From positions 124,001-188,000 of the forward strand of contig QLIY01000144.1 in assembly GCA_003260075.1 (NCBI GenBank): DNA of 64,000 nucleotides. The letters run 5' to 3'. The notes under the pieces are model-generated. The model saw only the letters and a list, made by a program, of their open reading frames with translations, did not search any database and was not told the origin of the DNA. The position numbers were made by a program, and so were the translations under genes. The first letter of the stretch is position 1. Every line of letters starts with the position of its first letter. Positions 11,301 through 23,781 of this stretch are shown piece after piece. This DNA comes from Phallusia mammillata. Lineage: Eukaryota; Chordata; Ascidiacea; Phlebobranchia; Ascidiidae.

Positions 11301-13835
11301 GGGGGGGGGGAGTTTACGAACCTTCGCATTAAGATATTTCGTGTAAAAAAATATGTTTGATTAAACCACTTTCTTAGTCTTGTTCCAACAAGGTTTCGAC
11401 ATTTTGCGTTGTTTCGTGTCTAATTTTATGAAAAGAAAATATATCGTATACGTGGACTATCTTCTAAGAGGCTTAATGAAGTTGTATTTTAGTTTAAAAA
11501 AATCACAACAAATTAAAATCATGACACAGTATTTTCTCACCTGAAAAAGACAATCACAAATCCACAGACAAAAGAAACAATCCAAGAAATGACAATAAAA
11601 ATCTGAACAATAAATCGTAACTTTAATTTTTAAAAAGATATTCTGAAAAAAATTTTTTGCTGAACGTTTTTGGGTTGATCAGATCCATTTCTGTTTATCA
11701 ACAAGTGCTTTATCGACACCCATGGATATGGTTTAGGTCGGCAACCTTTTTTGCACTGCGGACCGTTTTTGAAACTAAAATTTTATCGCGTACCGGCCTT
11801 AAAACAATACAAACATTTAGCGATTAAAACGCGAAAATTAGTTTATTATCCCCGTCTATTAGTCGGTGGATTTTTTTTAGGAAAAATGTTTTATAAAACT
11901 CTATATTCACCCTGATTCTTAGCTCCGTAATTTTGTGAAAGAATGAAGGCCACCTGATCGACGTGAATCGAAACGCAGCGAATCCGGTGATATGTAAAGC
12001 AGTGTTGAATGTCATCCAGTTCGTTATACGCCAACCGACCTGCCGAGGTAAACAGTGTGTAAAGATTTAAACACAGCGCAAAGCCACGCACAAAGTTGTA
12101 AAATATCCCACTTAATTTTCACCGATAAAAATCAAAAGATTATTTTTTACAAACGCTTATATTTCACATATTGCAACCGAAAGCTAATTCCCCACAGTGG
12201 TTAACAATACAGCAAAGCAGTTGCGAGAGTAATAAGGACTGTAAGACGACATAAGACCCTTCCCTTTGATTGAGTTTCCGTCTTTTCAACGTCACTAGAT
12301 TTTGTCCCCATTTGATATCAGTGTTGCAGCGCGTCAAACCACCAATTGCGCTTTCCGCTTTTTATTATGCTTAACATTTTGTAGTTTAAAAATAGCCTTG
12401 TACATTATACCTTATTTAAATAAAATATTATTCTTACCATGCAGGCAAGTCTCACAGCTTTATTATTGTCTATGACGTCACAATGAGCCCAAGTATAACA
12501 GTAGAGTCGATTGAAACTGACAAGAGCCGAAACCAAATCCGAACAACAAAGGCTTAAAATCAAGATGTTGAAAACCGACCTGCAAAATTAAAGGTACAAT
12601 TGTTAATTTATGTTTGGTATGTTATGGTCAGACTCAATTGTCCACAATCACTAAACTTAAAGTTTCATTTTGTCAATGCTGTTTCTGTATGTGGAAATTC
12701 CCTTTGGCGTAAATGATTTTTATAATTTATTTTATCTTTATTTTGAATTTTGGGAAAAAATGATGCAAAAAAACAACAGACAAAAAGTTGCGCATAAAAC
12801 TCAAAACAACACTAACACCATGCGCAGAAATTGTAATTTATATTTTAAAAACTGGTGTGGTACAAAACTGTTTCTACTCAAAAACAATATAAATTGTATT
12901 CTTGTACGACATGACCTATTTTACGTCACGATATAACTGACAAAAATGACTTTTTTGTGATTTTACAAATTCAATATCAAAAACGGTAAAAGTTGTGCAA
13001 GCAGCACATTAAGTATGAACAAACCACATGTATATCATATAAATTACATATCAACAGAAATATTATGTTTATTATCTCCCTTCAAAAGCACAACCTGGGC
13101 AAAAATACCGAATAATGCCGTAACAGATGGTGTAAGTCGGGCCTGACCTTTCCAGCCGGGTCGGGTTTATGTTTTTTTCGCAAAAAACGGGCTTGATTCG
13201 GGCCTTACTTTACACTCTGTGTCAGAATTTTTTTTAAATAAATTTAACTAGCAAAGTAGCCAGTTGCTGGACCTGACCTAAAGTCAAACAGCCCTATATT
13301 GCCCTGTTCAAGACCAATTGTATATTATTCTCTATTGTGTTTGTTGTCTTGTTCTTTCCTAAGGCTTTAATGTGCACACCCGACAATCAAACTTTCGGGC
13401 CTAAAAGGGCTTCTCAAAAACGATTCGGGTACGGGCTTGTACTTTCGGGTTCGGGCCCCAATTTCAGGCCCGTTTACAACTCCATGCCGTAAATAGGCAC
13501 GAACTTACCGGAGTTTTTTAGACCTTGCTATCACCACAATCGTTATCACATTTCCAAATACTCCTACAAGTCCAAGCAAAGCCACGAGAATTGCCAAAGC
13601 AATCATGGATCCCTCGCCGCTTGGAAGTCCATATTGCCTGAACAAACATTTCTGTTTTACACCAGTGGCAAAAAATTAAGTAATTATGAAAAACTTCAGA
13701 ATAGATACACCTTTCTACTTAATTCATTTTAACAAACAGAAAAAAAATGTTTTATTGAAGAGTAAAAACTTCACGTTGTTGGTAAAATGCATAATAAACT
13801 TACACGAACACATGGCTAAAGTTATTGCACGTCAT
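8363..13835 (-). CDS. GPCR-B: rhodopsin-like (class A) orphan G protein-coupled receptor, complete
   Basis: Nine exons 5' to 3': 13804-13835 (MTCNNFSHVF, a possible N-glycosylation site), 13509-13637 (TM1, GVFGNVITIVVI), 12438-12579 (TM2, LSLCCSD), 11911-12039 (C3.25 precedes; TM3 ending AAFRF), 11541-11602 (TM4, W4.50), 10851-10966 (TM5 and basic loop 3), 10045-10161 (TM6, VLGYVPRA), 9666-9798 (TM7, NPLFYN), 8363-8555 (helix 8 KLRKETKRTL, then a Cys cluster CWCKRC that could be palmitoylated, and stop). Without the 18-base G run at 10945-10962 the exons total 1035 bases, 344 residues; the run would add six prolines in loop 2. Extracellular loop 2 is otherwise only a few residues long and lacks the usual Cys. 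Ligand and coupling unknown. Confidence 0.92.
9128..9520. repeat. Duplicated intron segment with two G runs
   Basis: About 9150-9240 reappears at about 9420-9508, with G runs near 9137 and 9241 at its edges. It lies in the intron between the TM7 and tail exons of GPCR-B. It fits the false-join pattern seen throughout the window. Confidence 0.65.
10945..10962 (+). repeat. 18-base G run inside the TM5 exon of GPCR-B
   Basis: Read on the coding (minus) strand this is 18 C, six in-frame prolines, between AGC-ACG and ACC-TAT codons at the TM4-TM5 boundary. Removing it leaves 98 bases, exactly the length of the same exon in GPCR-A. Confidence 0.9.
11731..11830. mobile_element. hAT-type element terminus (fragment)
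   Basis: The stretch starting TAGGTCGGCAACCTTTTTTG resembles one end of small hAT-type non-autonomous elements. No matching opposite end or target duplication was found, so this is a remnant at best. It lies in the GPCR-B intron between TM3 and TM4. Confidence 0.3.
13124..13484. mobile_element. Non-autonomous hAT-type element (MITE) in a GPCR-B intron
   Basis: A 361-bp element flanked by an 8-bp target duplication TGCCGTAA (13116-13123 and 13485-13492). The ends are imperfect inverted repeats sharing a GTAA stretch and CGGGCCTGA. The interior is rich in GGGCCC/GGGTTCGGG words and has no open frame for a transposase. It sits in the intron between the TM1 and TM2 exons. The 8-bp duplication points to the hAT superfamily. 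Confidence 0.8.
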
Positions 13836-16800
13836 TTGTACAATCTTTTTATTCCAGTTTAGTGACACCAACGTTGAAGCAAAGCAAGGTTGGCGTTTAG
13901 GTCTTACAAAATTAAGGCTAATTTTCCTCGGTTGATGTTTTCAACATAAACCAATCTTCTGAAGTTACCAGTTATATGTCTGTAATTGGTAAACCAAATT
14001 TAATTTCTGCACACTCTCTCACTTTACTGCACAATGTTCAATGTTTCTCTTAACATATAGTTTATAATTAGGTTAGAAATGTTGTGCAATTGCGGCACTA
14101 ATGAGAATGTACAGTCATTCCTCCAGTTAACCCCTCTTTATCGAAACGAACTCGAATCCGAGAAGCCCGGCCCGACTTCAACTGTGATGTAACAATCCCA
14201 AGTAATAAGAAACCTCCATCCTTTATTTCTGTTTACATCAGTCGTTAACTGGAACTCACATCAATCAATAATAGATCACTTTCTATCTTCGCGTAAAAGA
14301 CAAACCACGCCTGTCTTGTGCTGGGCTGTCTTACAGGAAGTACAGGTTGTGCTTTTCATGTCAAGATTACATTGACGTTTCGGACGCGTGTCAATTCTCC
14401 CAATGAGTGGGACATTAAAATTTCAGGAACCTGTTTAAACTCGTCACCAATGCGCGTCAAAGCACGCTATCTCTATTTCACTCAACTAAAACATCTATTA
14501 TTATTGTAAACTGCCAAAACACAATTCACAAAAAAACAGCACAATCTATTTTCTCCTTTTCATACTGACTCTAAAATTGGCTTTCAACGTGGGTATTGCG
14601 TTTTCAGAGGTAGCCTTATGGCACTTGAGTTGCAAAAGTCTTTGGTACGCGTGGTTTTACAGTAAGGTTAAAAGGTTTTTGTGGTTTACTTTGTTTCTTA
14701 TCGATTCTTCAATTCCGGTCCAAATAACATCGCTTACCAGCCTAAAACGATTCGACTAATACTTTAACCAATTTGAATAAAAAATTGACAAAAATATGAA
14801 ACGGTACAAATAACTCGCAAAACCTTTTAACAATCTCTGTGTTTCTAGGGTCCACACTCTGCGAAGCTAAATTGCTATTTATCAGCGGTACTATTTCTCA
14901 TACCACTTTACCTCGCCATAAAAATATACCCGTTCAATCATGTTGCTTCCACACATGTTCGTAATTCAAGATGGCATCTAATTCAGTTATGTCGCGGGGG
15001 ATTAAACCAATTAACTTTCCCTTAAGCCTAAACGCTATTTCAGCTGGCTTTGTGACATCATGTGCGCTTTGATCCTCCAACTTGTGTCGCCTTTCAACCT
15101 TCATTATTTATTTATTACAAAAATAATTCTGTTTCCAGTAAAAAATGGATATTTTCGATTTTAAAAAAGGGGGGGGGGAAGCTAAAATTGCTATTGATCA
15201 GCGGTACTATTTCTCATACCACTTTACCTCGCCATAAAAATATACCCGTTCAATCATGTTGCTTCCACACATGTTCGTAATTCAAGATGGCATCTAATTC
15301 AGTTATGTCGCGGGGGATTAAACCAATTAACTTTCCCTTAAGCCTAAACGCTACTTCAGCTGGCTTTGTGACATCATGTGCGCTTTGATCCTCCAACTTG
15401 TGTCGCCTTTCAACCTTCATTATTTATTTATTACAAAAATAATTCTGTTTCCAGTAAAAAATGGATATTTTCGATTTTAAAAAATCGTTCTTTTTTCCTT
15501 CCGATTTAATTTTGAAAGCTGATCTGTCCATTCTGTTTAACCAGCTAAAAAGACAACGGTTCGTGCAAAAATGACGTAATTTGGGGGTCAGCACTTGGAA
15601 GGAAGTAGAATCAGTGATGCTGGCCTTCTGTCAGTCTGTGGTCATTATGGCTATATACACATATTGGTTTAATTCATGCAAAAAAGGGTTTATTGGTTTT
15701 TTCTTCTTCGCAGTTTAAGATTCATGCACCAACGTTTTGCTGCAATACTGTAACAATTTGAATGAATACATACATATATTTTGTAAAACATGGCTTTTGG
15801 TTTGCTAATGAATTTCCGTTGAACTGGTCGTTTAACCAACTCTCGTTATTCAAGTAATGCTTAATGTTGTTTTTCAGAGGTTTTTTATGATCGCTTGGTT
15901 GTAGAGTTGCTTAGCTTTTACGGTAAATTTTTGTTACTGCTCCAGTGCTCCCTAACCATTCTTTTAGACAACATTCGTACGAGTAAACTTTATTGAATCT
16001 ATCTGTCTCTGTCCACTGCTCTAGCAAACAAGCAAAATATTTTAATATTTTCTTATTTCTCCATCATTCATACCAAAGTAGTATGGCCTTAGTACTACTA
16101 TCTTCCGCCCACCAACGGTAGGTGATTGTGCGGCACGCTTATCCTGTAATCAAGCCCATTAACGGGTTACTTAACAATTAGCCTTCGACACTGCAGGAAG
16201 GATGACTTTTATTTTTACAAGGTATTTGTTTACCAACTAACTGCCCCAACCTTGACAAGTTAGTCTACTTGCGTATATACGGCCCAGTACTTATTTATTT
16301 CATGCTTTAAATTCCCAACACCGCTTTAAACATGATTGAGCTTCAACTATGATGACTGCTGTGATGTTTCACTGACAATAACGTTTCTACAAACAGTGCG
16401 GATGTTGAGCATGTTTGTAACCGAAAAAAATGTAACCATAATAACAAGTTTGTTTGGGTTTTTACATAAAGTTTGTTTTTTTGCAAATGTAGTTTGCCCT
16501 GTGACTATCTCAAACCTAACATTTGCACGATAGAGAACTTCATTAAATGCATTTTTCTTTGGTCACTGCAACAATTTCACCTTTTTCTATTATCCGTACC
16601 ACGGTTTTTTATCACCCTGTTACTGATTGTAGCTGATTGTGCAGCACGCAAATCCTGTAATCAAACCCTTAAACAAGTTTTTTTAACACTTAGGGGGGGG
16701 GGGGAGAACTTCATTAAATGCATTTTTCTTTGGTCACGGCAACAATTCCACCTTTTTCTATTATCCGTACCACGTTTTTTTATCACCCTGTTACTGATTG

Positions 16801-18384
16801 TAGCTGATTGTGCAACACGCAAATCCTGTAATCAAACCCTTAAACAAGTTTTTTTAACACTTAGTCGCCAAAACTACAGGAAGAATACTTTTATTTTGAC
16901 AAGGCATTGAAACGCTGACGAGACAGATGAGCCGTCTTGTTTACGAACTAACTGTCCCATCCTTTTACTTGCGTATAAGGCGCCACGTAGATTTACTTCA
17001 ATTTCGAACCACGCTACAAAGAGGATTCTGCTGCGACTAACATTACTGTTGTGTTGAATCCACACTAACAATAACGTGTCTACAAAAAGTGTTGTAAATC
17101 AAACATGTTATCAACCGAAAAAAGTGCATCTCCCAATGGTTATTTGTTATCAAGAAAGCGTCGTTAAATTCAAGATATTGTTTTGACAGTTATAGTATAT
17201 ATAACTCAAGGGTGTGCAACCTTTGTCACTGCGGTGCCAAGTACAACTACCATTATTAGATGGCGGCCCGAACCTTAAAAAACCCAAGGTGATTTTACCG
17301 TCAAATATATTCCTATGTTGAGTTAACAACTCAAATTCGCATTTGATTCTAGCCGCATATTGTCATGTCGCAGAAAAATAGCACCGGGCGCATTAATCTA
17401 CTCAAAAATGTTTTATAACTGGACTCGTTTGCCAGTATATTTGAAATCCAAGTGTCTCCGCAGGTTGCACACCCTTGGACTAACAGTTAGTTAGACTCTA
17501 ACTAGTATCGACCAATGAAAAGAACGATTAAAAGACAACTTAAATTTAGTACTTATTATTACAATATACGGCACTCAATATTTTGATTACAACGTGATGG
17601 TATTTGTATAAAGACAGACTGAAAACAATTGCGCTTTTAAAATAAAGGATATTTAGGACAAATACGAAATTTGTTTGAACTCTCAGGCACGATAAAAACA
17701 CAGGGATATACGTCAAACAAACAAGGTCTTGACAAGTTAAAAGAAGTGAACTCGTTAACTGAAGTGCACAAAAAAATATAGATTTATGAGTACGCTTTAT
17801 ACCAAATTTTGTAAAACGCTTTGAACATTTTGAACGTGCCAGAATGGTGAACAACCGTAGATGCATATACCATCCCGCCATTGGTTACTTTTTCGTAACA
17901 ATTGAGGCTGTGTGCAAACGTAAATTACAAAAACGAAATAAGTATAAGGTCTGGAATTGGTTTCAGTAAATTAAGGTTGGCATAACGGCTTTAAATTGTT
18001 ATAGGATTATTTTCATTTAATTTGGCCGCTTGGGGCATAGTTGGGTCAAACATTAAACGCTTTTCAAGTACGATGTACTTTTTGAGTATGACAGACAGTA
18101 GCTGCTGAATTAACAATTTCACGGTTGGTTTCTCTTAACTGCGGTTTTAAAATGGTATTCGGCTTGAATATCACCAGCTAAAATTCGCATAGTTTTCGCA
18201 TAATCTTGCATTACTAGACTTGGTAGATAGAGGTTATAACATACACAGTGGGAAAACAAGCACTTTTAGTACACACGAATATGTGCATAAAATATATATG
18301 GTCACAAAACCGTTTTTCGATTTGTACAAAACATTAGAAGGTGTACTCGGTGTCCTGCATTGGATCGAAACGTGTTCAAAACTT
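13836..18384. other. Spacer between GPCR-B and GPCR-C with duplicated blocks
   Basis: No exon is recognised. The first part (about 13840-15720) resembles the upstream region of GPCR-C (about 26215-27720), as expected for a duplicated promoter and spacer. Bases about 14860-15130 are repeated at about 15170-15450 across a G run near 15170, and about 16535-16692 at about 16704-16865 across a run near 16693. The part 15730-18100 resembles 6360-7900. A small inverted-repeat element at 17207-17477 is listed separately. Confidence 0.6.
17207..17477. mobile_element. Short inverted-repeat element, hAT-like (MITE)
   Basis: The ends are a perfect 16-bp inverted repeat, CAAGGGTGTGCAACCT at 17207 and its complement ending at 17477. 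The element is 271 bp with no coding capacity. No clear 8-bp target duplication flanks it, so it is probably an old insertion. The terminal sequence is of the GTGTGCAACCT type seen at other hAT-like ends in this window. Confidence 0.65.
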
Positions 18385-21300
18385 TTAAATGTTGGTTTGC
18401 AGTTTATCACGACTGCTTGTGTGTTGAGAGTTGAGCAAATCGTTTTCGGTAGCAGGTGAGCGAACTGTTGGTTGTTGAAAGTTCCGAGCACTGGTGGAAT
18501 ATTCCCGTGTACTTTCTGGCTGTAAGTTGACGCAACTTTTACACCGACAGAAAATTGCCAGGGTTCTTTTGGTTTCTTTGCGAAGATTGCTGAAAAAAAA
18601 TTCAATAAGCTAAACCATAAATTTACTAAAAAAGTAAAGATAGTTGTGTTGCGCTCAAAATTTTGTTATTTGTTTCTACGGAAAAAAGCCTTAAAATAGC
18701 AAATAGGGGGGGGGGGCTGAAAAAGTTAAAGATAGTTGTGTTGCGCTCGAAATTTTGTTATTTGTTTCTACGGAAAAAAGCCTTAAAATAGCAAATAAGT
18801 CGTTAACTGTGAAAGAGTTTGTTGATTGAACGAAACCGCTAGAGAGTTTGTGTATAGTGAATACAGTGGCAGACATACGTTTGCACAATCGCACTGGCAA
18901 TAGGCTAAACCAGAGTGTTGTTAAAACATTTGTATTACAGTAAATTCACTATATGCACTCAACATGCTCCGTGTCTAGTGTTTGTAAGTAATTCTTTCAA
19001 AGACTTTTTTCTGTTTCAAAGCGTAAAGTTTTGACCCGTTATGTGACAGTAACGTGCAAATAACGTATTTCCTTGTTTAGTTGTTGTTCATTGCAGGTAC
19101 TTTATTGACTTGAAACTCTCTATTATGGTTCTTCATATGATGCAAAGCAGAAGTATGGTAAAACAGTAGAATTGTAGAAAATAGGTTAGAAACAACATCT
19201 CCACGAAAAAGAAAAGTGACATTTTCGAGTTTATCATTTACAGTGTAAATTATGCATTAGATTTTCTGTTTAGACGCCTTATCTTTGAAGTCAATCACTG
19301 TCACAAGACAACCGCTTGGCTGCAGCGTTTAACCAACTATGACAGAATTGAACCTTCATCATGAAATGTAAATGCTCTAAACCGCTAGCACGTCAATCAC
19401 AATGTTCGTGTTTTGTACAGCGTGATTTTAGTCATACCGTAACAATGGTACGAAGTTTTTTGTGCGATCTACCTAACTTGTGTTGAATGAAAAACGAGAT
19501 GTTTTGCCGAACTTTTTGACCTATTCGATTAACTCCCTGGTATAATTTTATTCGATAGTAATTGTATTGCACAGACTTGATAAGGTCCGGGTACGTTGCA
19601 GCGAAATGATTGTGAACCCTGACCTCCAGCATTAAAAACCTTAAATACGCCGAACCAGCAGTCAAAGTCTTGTCAGTCAAAGTGCACAAACTGATTACCA
19701 ATGCCCGCTGCAGCATACGTAATTGGGTAATCTGATTTACCGCAAATGAAATTTAGCTGTTCTATTATGGTCGTTAGGGGAGTAAAAAGGGTGTGTGCTC
19801 AAGCACCACCGCATTTATAATTGTTCGCTTGGTGGGTTTTGTGGTTTTGACAGCATAACTGATGTGACAGGTTTTACAAGTGGTGCACAGTTTTATATGT
19901 GCTGGGCCTGATACCTGTAAATGCGTTTGCGTTGCTTTTTCCAGGCTTTGGTGAAAGTGTTTAGATGTGAGCTGGGTTTTTTAAATAAACCACAAAACGA
20001 AATGAGTTTAGACCACATAGCGCAATGATTTGGTACAAATACTTCGTAGTTTTACGTCAGTGGTTCTTAAACTTTTTTGACCGCGACCCAAATCGGAGTT
20101 TTATGAACATCTCACGACCCAAGCCTTAAACATAAAAAATGTATTGACGAGACGCAATTTCGAGGCCACGCCATGGCCGCATAGGAGTCTGCCCATGTCA
20201 AAATGGCTGCAGCTTTAACGAGTTCGATTCGCCAACACTACATAACACAACACACATTGTGGGGGGGGGGGGAAAAAGAAAAGTGACATTTTCGAGCTTA
20301 TCATTTACAGTGTAAATTTTACACTATAGTTTTGGTTTAGGCGCCTTATCTTTGAAGTCAATCACTGTCACAAGGCAGCCGCTTGGCTGCAGCATATAAC
20401 CAACTATGACAGAATTGAACCTTTATCATGAAATGTAAATGCTCTAAACCGCTAGCACGTCAATCATACTGTTCGTGATTTTAGTCGTACCGTAACAATG
20501 GTACGAAGTTTTTTGTGCTATTTGTTTAACTTGTGTTGTAATTGTTAATTATGGGTNTATCATTTACAGTGTAAATTTTACACTATAGTTTTGGTTTAGG
20601 CGCCTTATCTTTGAAGTCAATCACTGTCACAAGGCAGCCGCTTGGCTGCAGCATATAACCAACTATGACAGAATTGAACCTTTATCATGAAATGTAAATG
20701 CTCTAAACCGCTAGCACGTCAATCATACTGTTCGTGATTTTAGTCGTACCGTAACAATGGTACGAAGTTTTTTGTGCTATTTGTTTAACTTGTGTTGTAT
20801 GAAAAACGAGATGTTTTGCCGAACTTTTTGACCTATTATAATATCTCCCTGGTACAATTTTATTCAATAGTAATTGTATTGCACAGACTTGATAAGGTCC
20901 GGGTAAATTGCAGCGAAATGATTGTGAACCCTGACCTCAAAACCTTAAATACGCCGAACCAGCAGTCAAAACCTTGTCAGTCAAAGTGCACAAACTGATT
21001 ACCAATGCCCGCTGCAGCATACGTAATTGGGTAATTTACCGCAAATGAAATTTAGCTGTTCTATTACGGTCGTTAGGGCAGTAAAAAGGGTGTGTGCTCA
21101 AGCACCACCGCAATTATAATTGTTCGCTTGGTGGGTTTTGTGGTTTTGACAGCATAACTGATGTGACAGGTTTTGCAAGTGGTGCACAGTTCTATGTGCT
21201 GGGCCTGAAACCTGTAAATGCGTTTGCGTTGCTTTTTCCAGGCTTTGGTCAAAGTGTTTAGATGTGAGCTGGTTTTTTTAAAAATAAACCACAAAACGAA

Positions 21301-22739
21301 AAGAGTTTAGACCACATAGCGCAATGAGTTGGTACAAATACTTCGTAGTTTTACATTCATCACAGATGTGTATGAAATCAATGCGATTTTCAAACTCTCT
21401 ATTAAATCGCACATTGGTTTTCAAAGTGCCAAAACTGTCTGCCAATGGATTAATTAACCAAACCAAGCCTGTTGTTGAGTGACAAAATAGTGATATTATC
21501 GTTTTATTTGTTGCTATGCTAAACGTTTAAATCGATGGTTCTGGATTAATCGAAATTGAGTTTTGACGAAAAAGTGAATAAAAGATCTTAAAATAATGGG
21601 CCCCTTAAAAAGTCTTTGATATTGTCTGACTGTTTATGCGTGCATTGTAACTGCATGTATTGCTAACAACATGCTTGTAGCGAGATTGTGGGGTTAGGGT
21701 TCATTGCAATGTTCTGAAAATGCAGGATACATCAACCATGCGATGTGCGTACAGTGGCCCGTCTTAAGGCAAACCAAATGAGCAAATCTATTTTTGACAT
21801 TGAGTACGTAAAGAAATCCCCAAGATGTGTGTTGACCTAAGTAGTGACGTAATCACTACACACGTGGCCTAGCTTTTTTATCTTGGTGTTAGTCGTTATA
21901 CGACGGGAAGTTAAACTACGCGTTGGTATCCGGTGTCAACAATCCTTTGATGACAGGCGTCATGAAGTGGAAATTTTAACTGACTGCTGATGTAGTACCC
22001 ATAAAATTTCGAACACACAAATTGTGATGACTGGCGGCATGTTTTTGCAAACGAAATAAACGTTAATCAATTGACATGTTTTAATTTTGTAATGACGCCA
22101 AGAGAATGACCTCAGTTTTTAAAAATGTGTTATTGACGAGCAAAATTTACTATCGTGACTTTAGTAATAGAGGATTAATTGTTTGAAAGGTGTTTTGAAA
22201 GACCACATTTCACTTAATAGGATATTTCGTTCCTTATTCAAAGAGAATAAAATATTTAACATTTTTTGTCTTCTATTTTAAATTACTTATTCATACAGAA
22301 TCAAAATATTCAGCCTATTGACCACGTTTGTCTTGCTTTTGAGATTTCGTTGACGTTTTTTATTTAACAGCTAAACAGGTAATTTTAGGATACAAATCTT
22401 ATTTTGCCTACAATTTAATTGACAAAAATTGCCTTGTTATAATCTTACAACAGTTTTACTGCGTACCTTGATCCCATGTTGTAGAAAAGTGGATTCAAAC
22501 ACTCGCTCACTCTCAAACACATGTACTGGGAAACTGCAAATATCCATCGTTCAACCTCCTTCGATGGTGGTGGTGTTTCAAATATTGACAGATTAAAAGC
22601 TGTCCAAAAGAATACTCGTGTTTAATATTATGTTAACTTGGAATTCAAAAATAACCGCTACAGTTCTAGAAACTCATCAAGTTAACTTAGTTTTAAATTT
22701 TAAGGAGCTGCCAAACATTCCACCATTAGGCTATGTAGA

Positions 22740-22784
<45 letters not shown>

Positions 22785-23716
22785 GTTGTATTTTTTCTTG
22801 CTCGTATCGCGTATTTAAATAATATCCAGGTGGGCAATTAGCAATTCTTATGAAAAAAAAACGATTACATCGCCATGCTCATACAAAAAGTATTCACTGA
22901 CCTGATTCATGCAATGTTTTTAAAACCTATTTTATCTGAAATCCCCCACTTGATTCTTACCTGCTCTTGGAACGTAACCGAGCACGAACGATCCAATAAT
23001 CAGTGCCAGTTGCAAAACTTTTTGGTTCTCTTTTGCTCTTCTGCTTTTTTCAGATTCGCTAAGTTCATTTCGCATACCTAGTAATAAAAAGGTTACTTAT
23101 TTCAAATCTGTCATACAAAGCTTTACAGATTCAAGGGTCTAAAAGATTAGTTTTTATTAAGACCAAATGCAGTTGTCAAAGTCAGTGGTCTTAACCTGTG
23201 GATTATGGCACACAAAGGGGTAGTTAACGTTTTTGAGGTTTCAATTACATTATCATTTTTTTAGTGGCGTCATAATTAGTAATTTTTTTTGATATAGTTA
23301 AATGACACATCGCTCTTGTTATATAAGCGTACTTAAACTATGGGTGGTAATACTTTTTTATGCCAAATTGGTGTTCATTATATCTTCCATTGAAACGAGT
23401 TGTAATTTTAAAGCAGTAGGCCTTTGGCGGTGACTTAAATGCTTAGGTATGTTGCTTGGGTACTACATTTAAGTTAATATCGTTTATTCATTACGCCACA
23501 ATCAGTTCACCGCCACATCTGTTATTGCAGACATCAAACAAGGGATATCCATTTGATTGACATTTTGTGCTACTTCAAAAAAAGTCAAAAGCTACCACTT
23601 TTGAAAGTTGTTCAACCCCCACCTGCCATGGATTTCCTCTTGTGTCTCTGCCTCAATATCATTATTGCGGTTCCTGCGCATAGTGACATCATAATGGCGG
23701 TGAAAGTAAGATAGGT

Positions 23717-23781
<65 letters not shown>

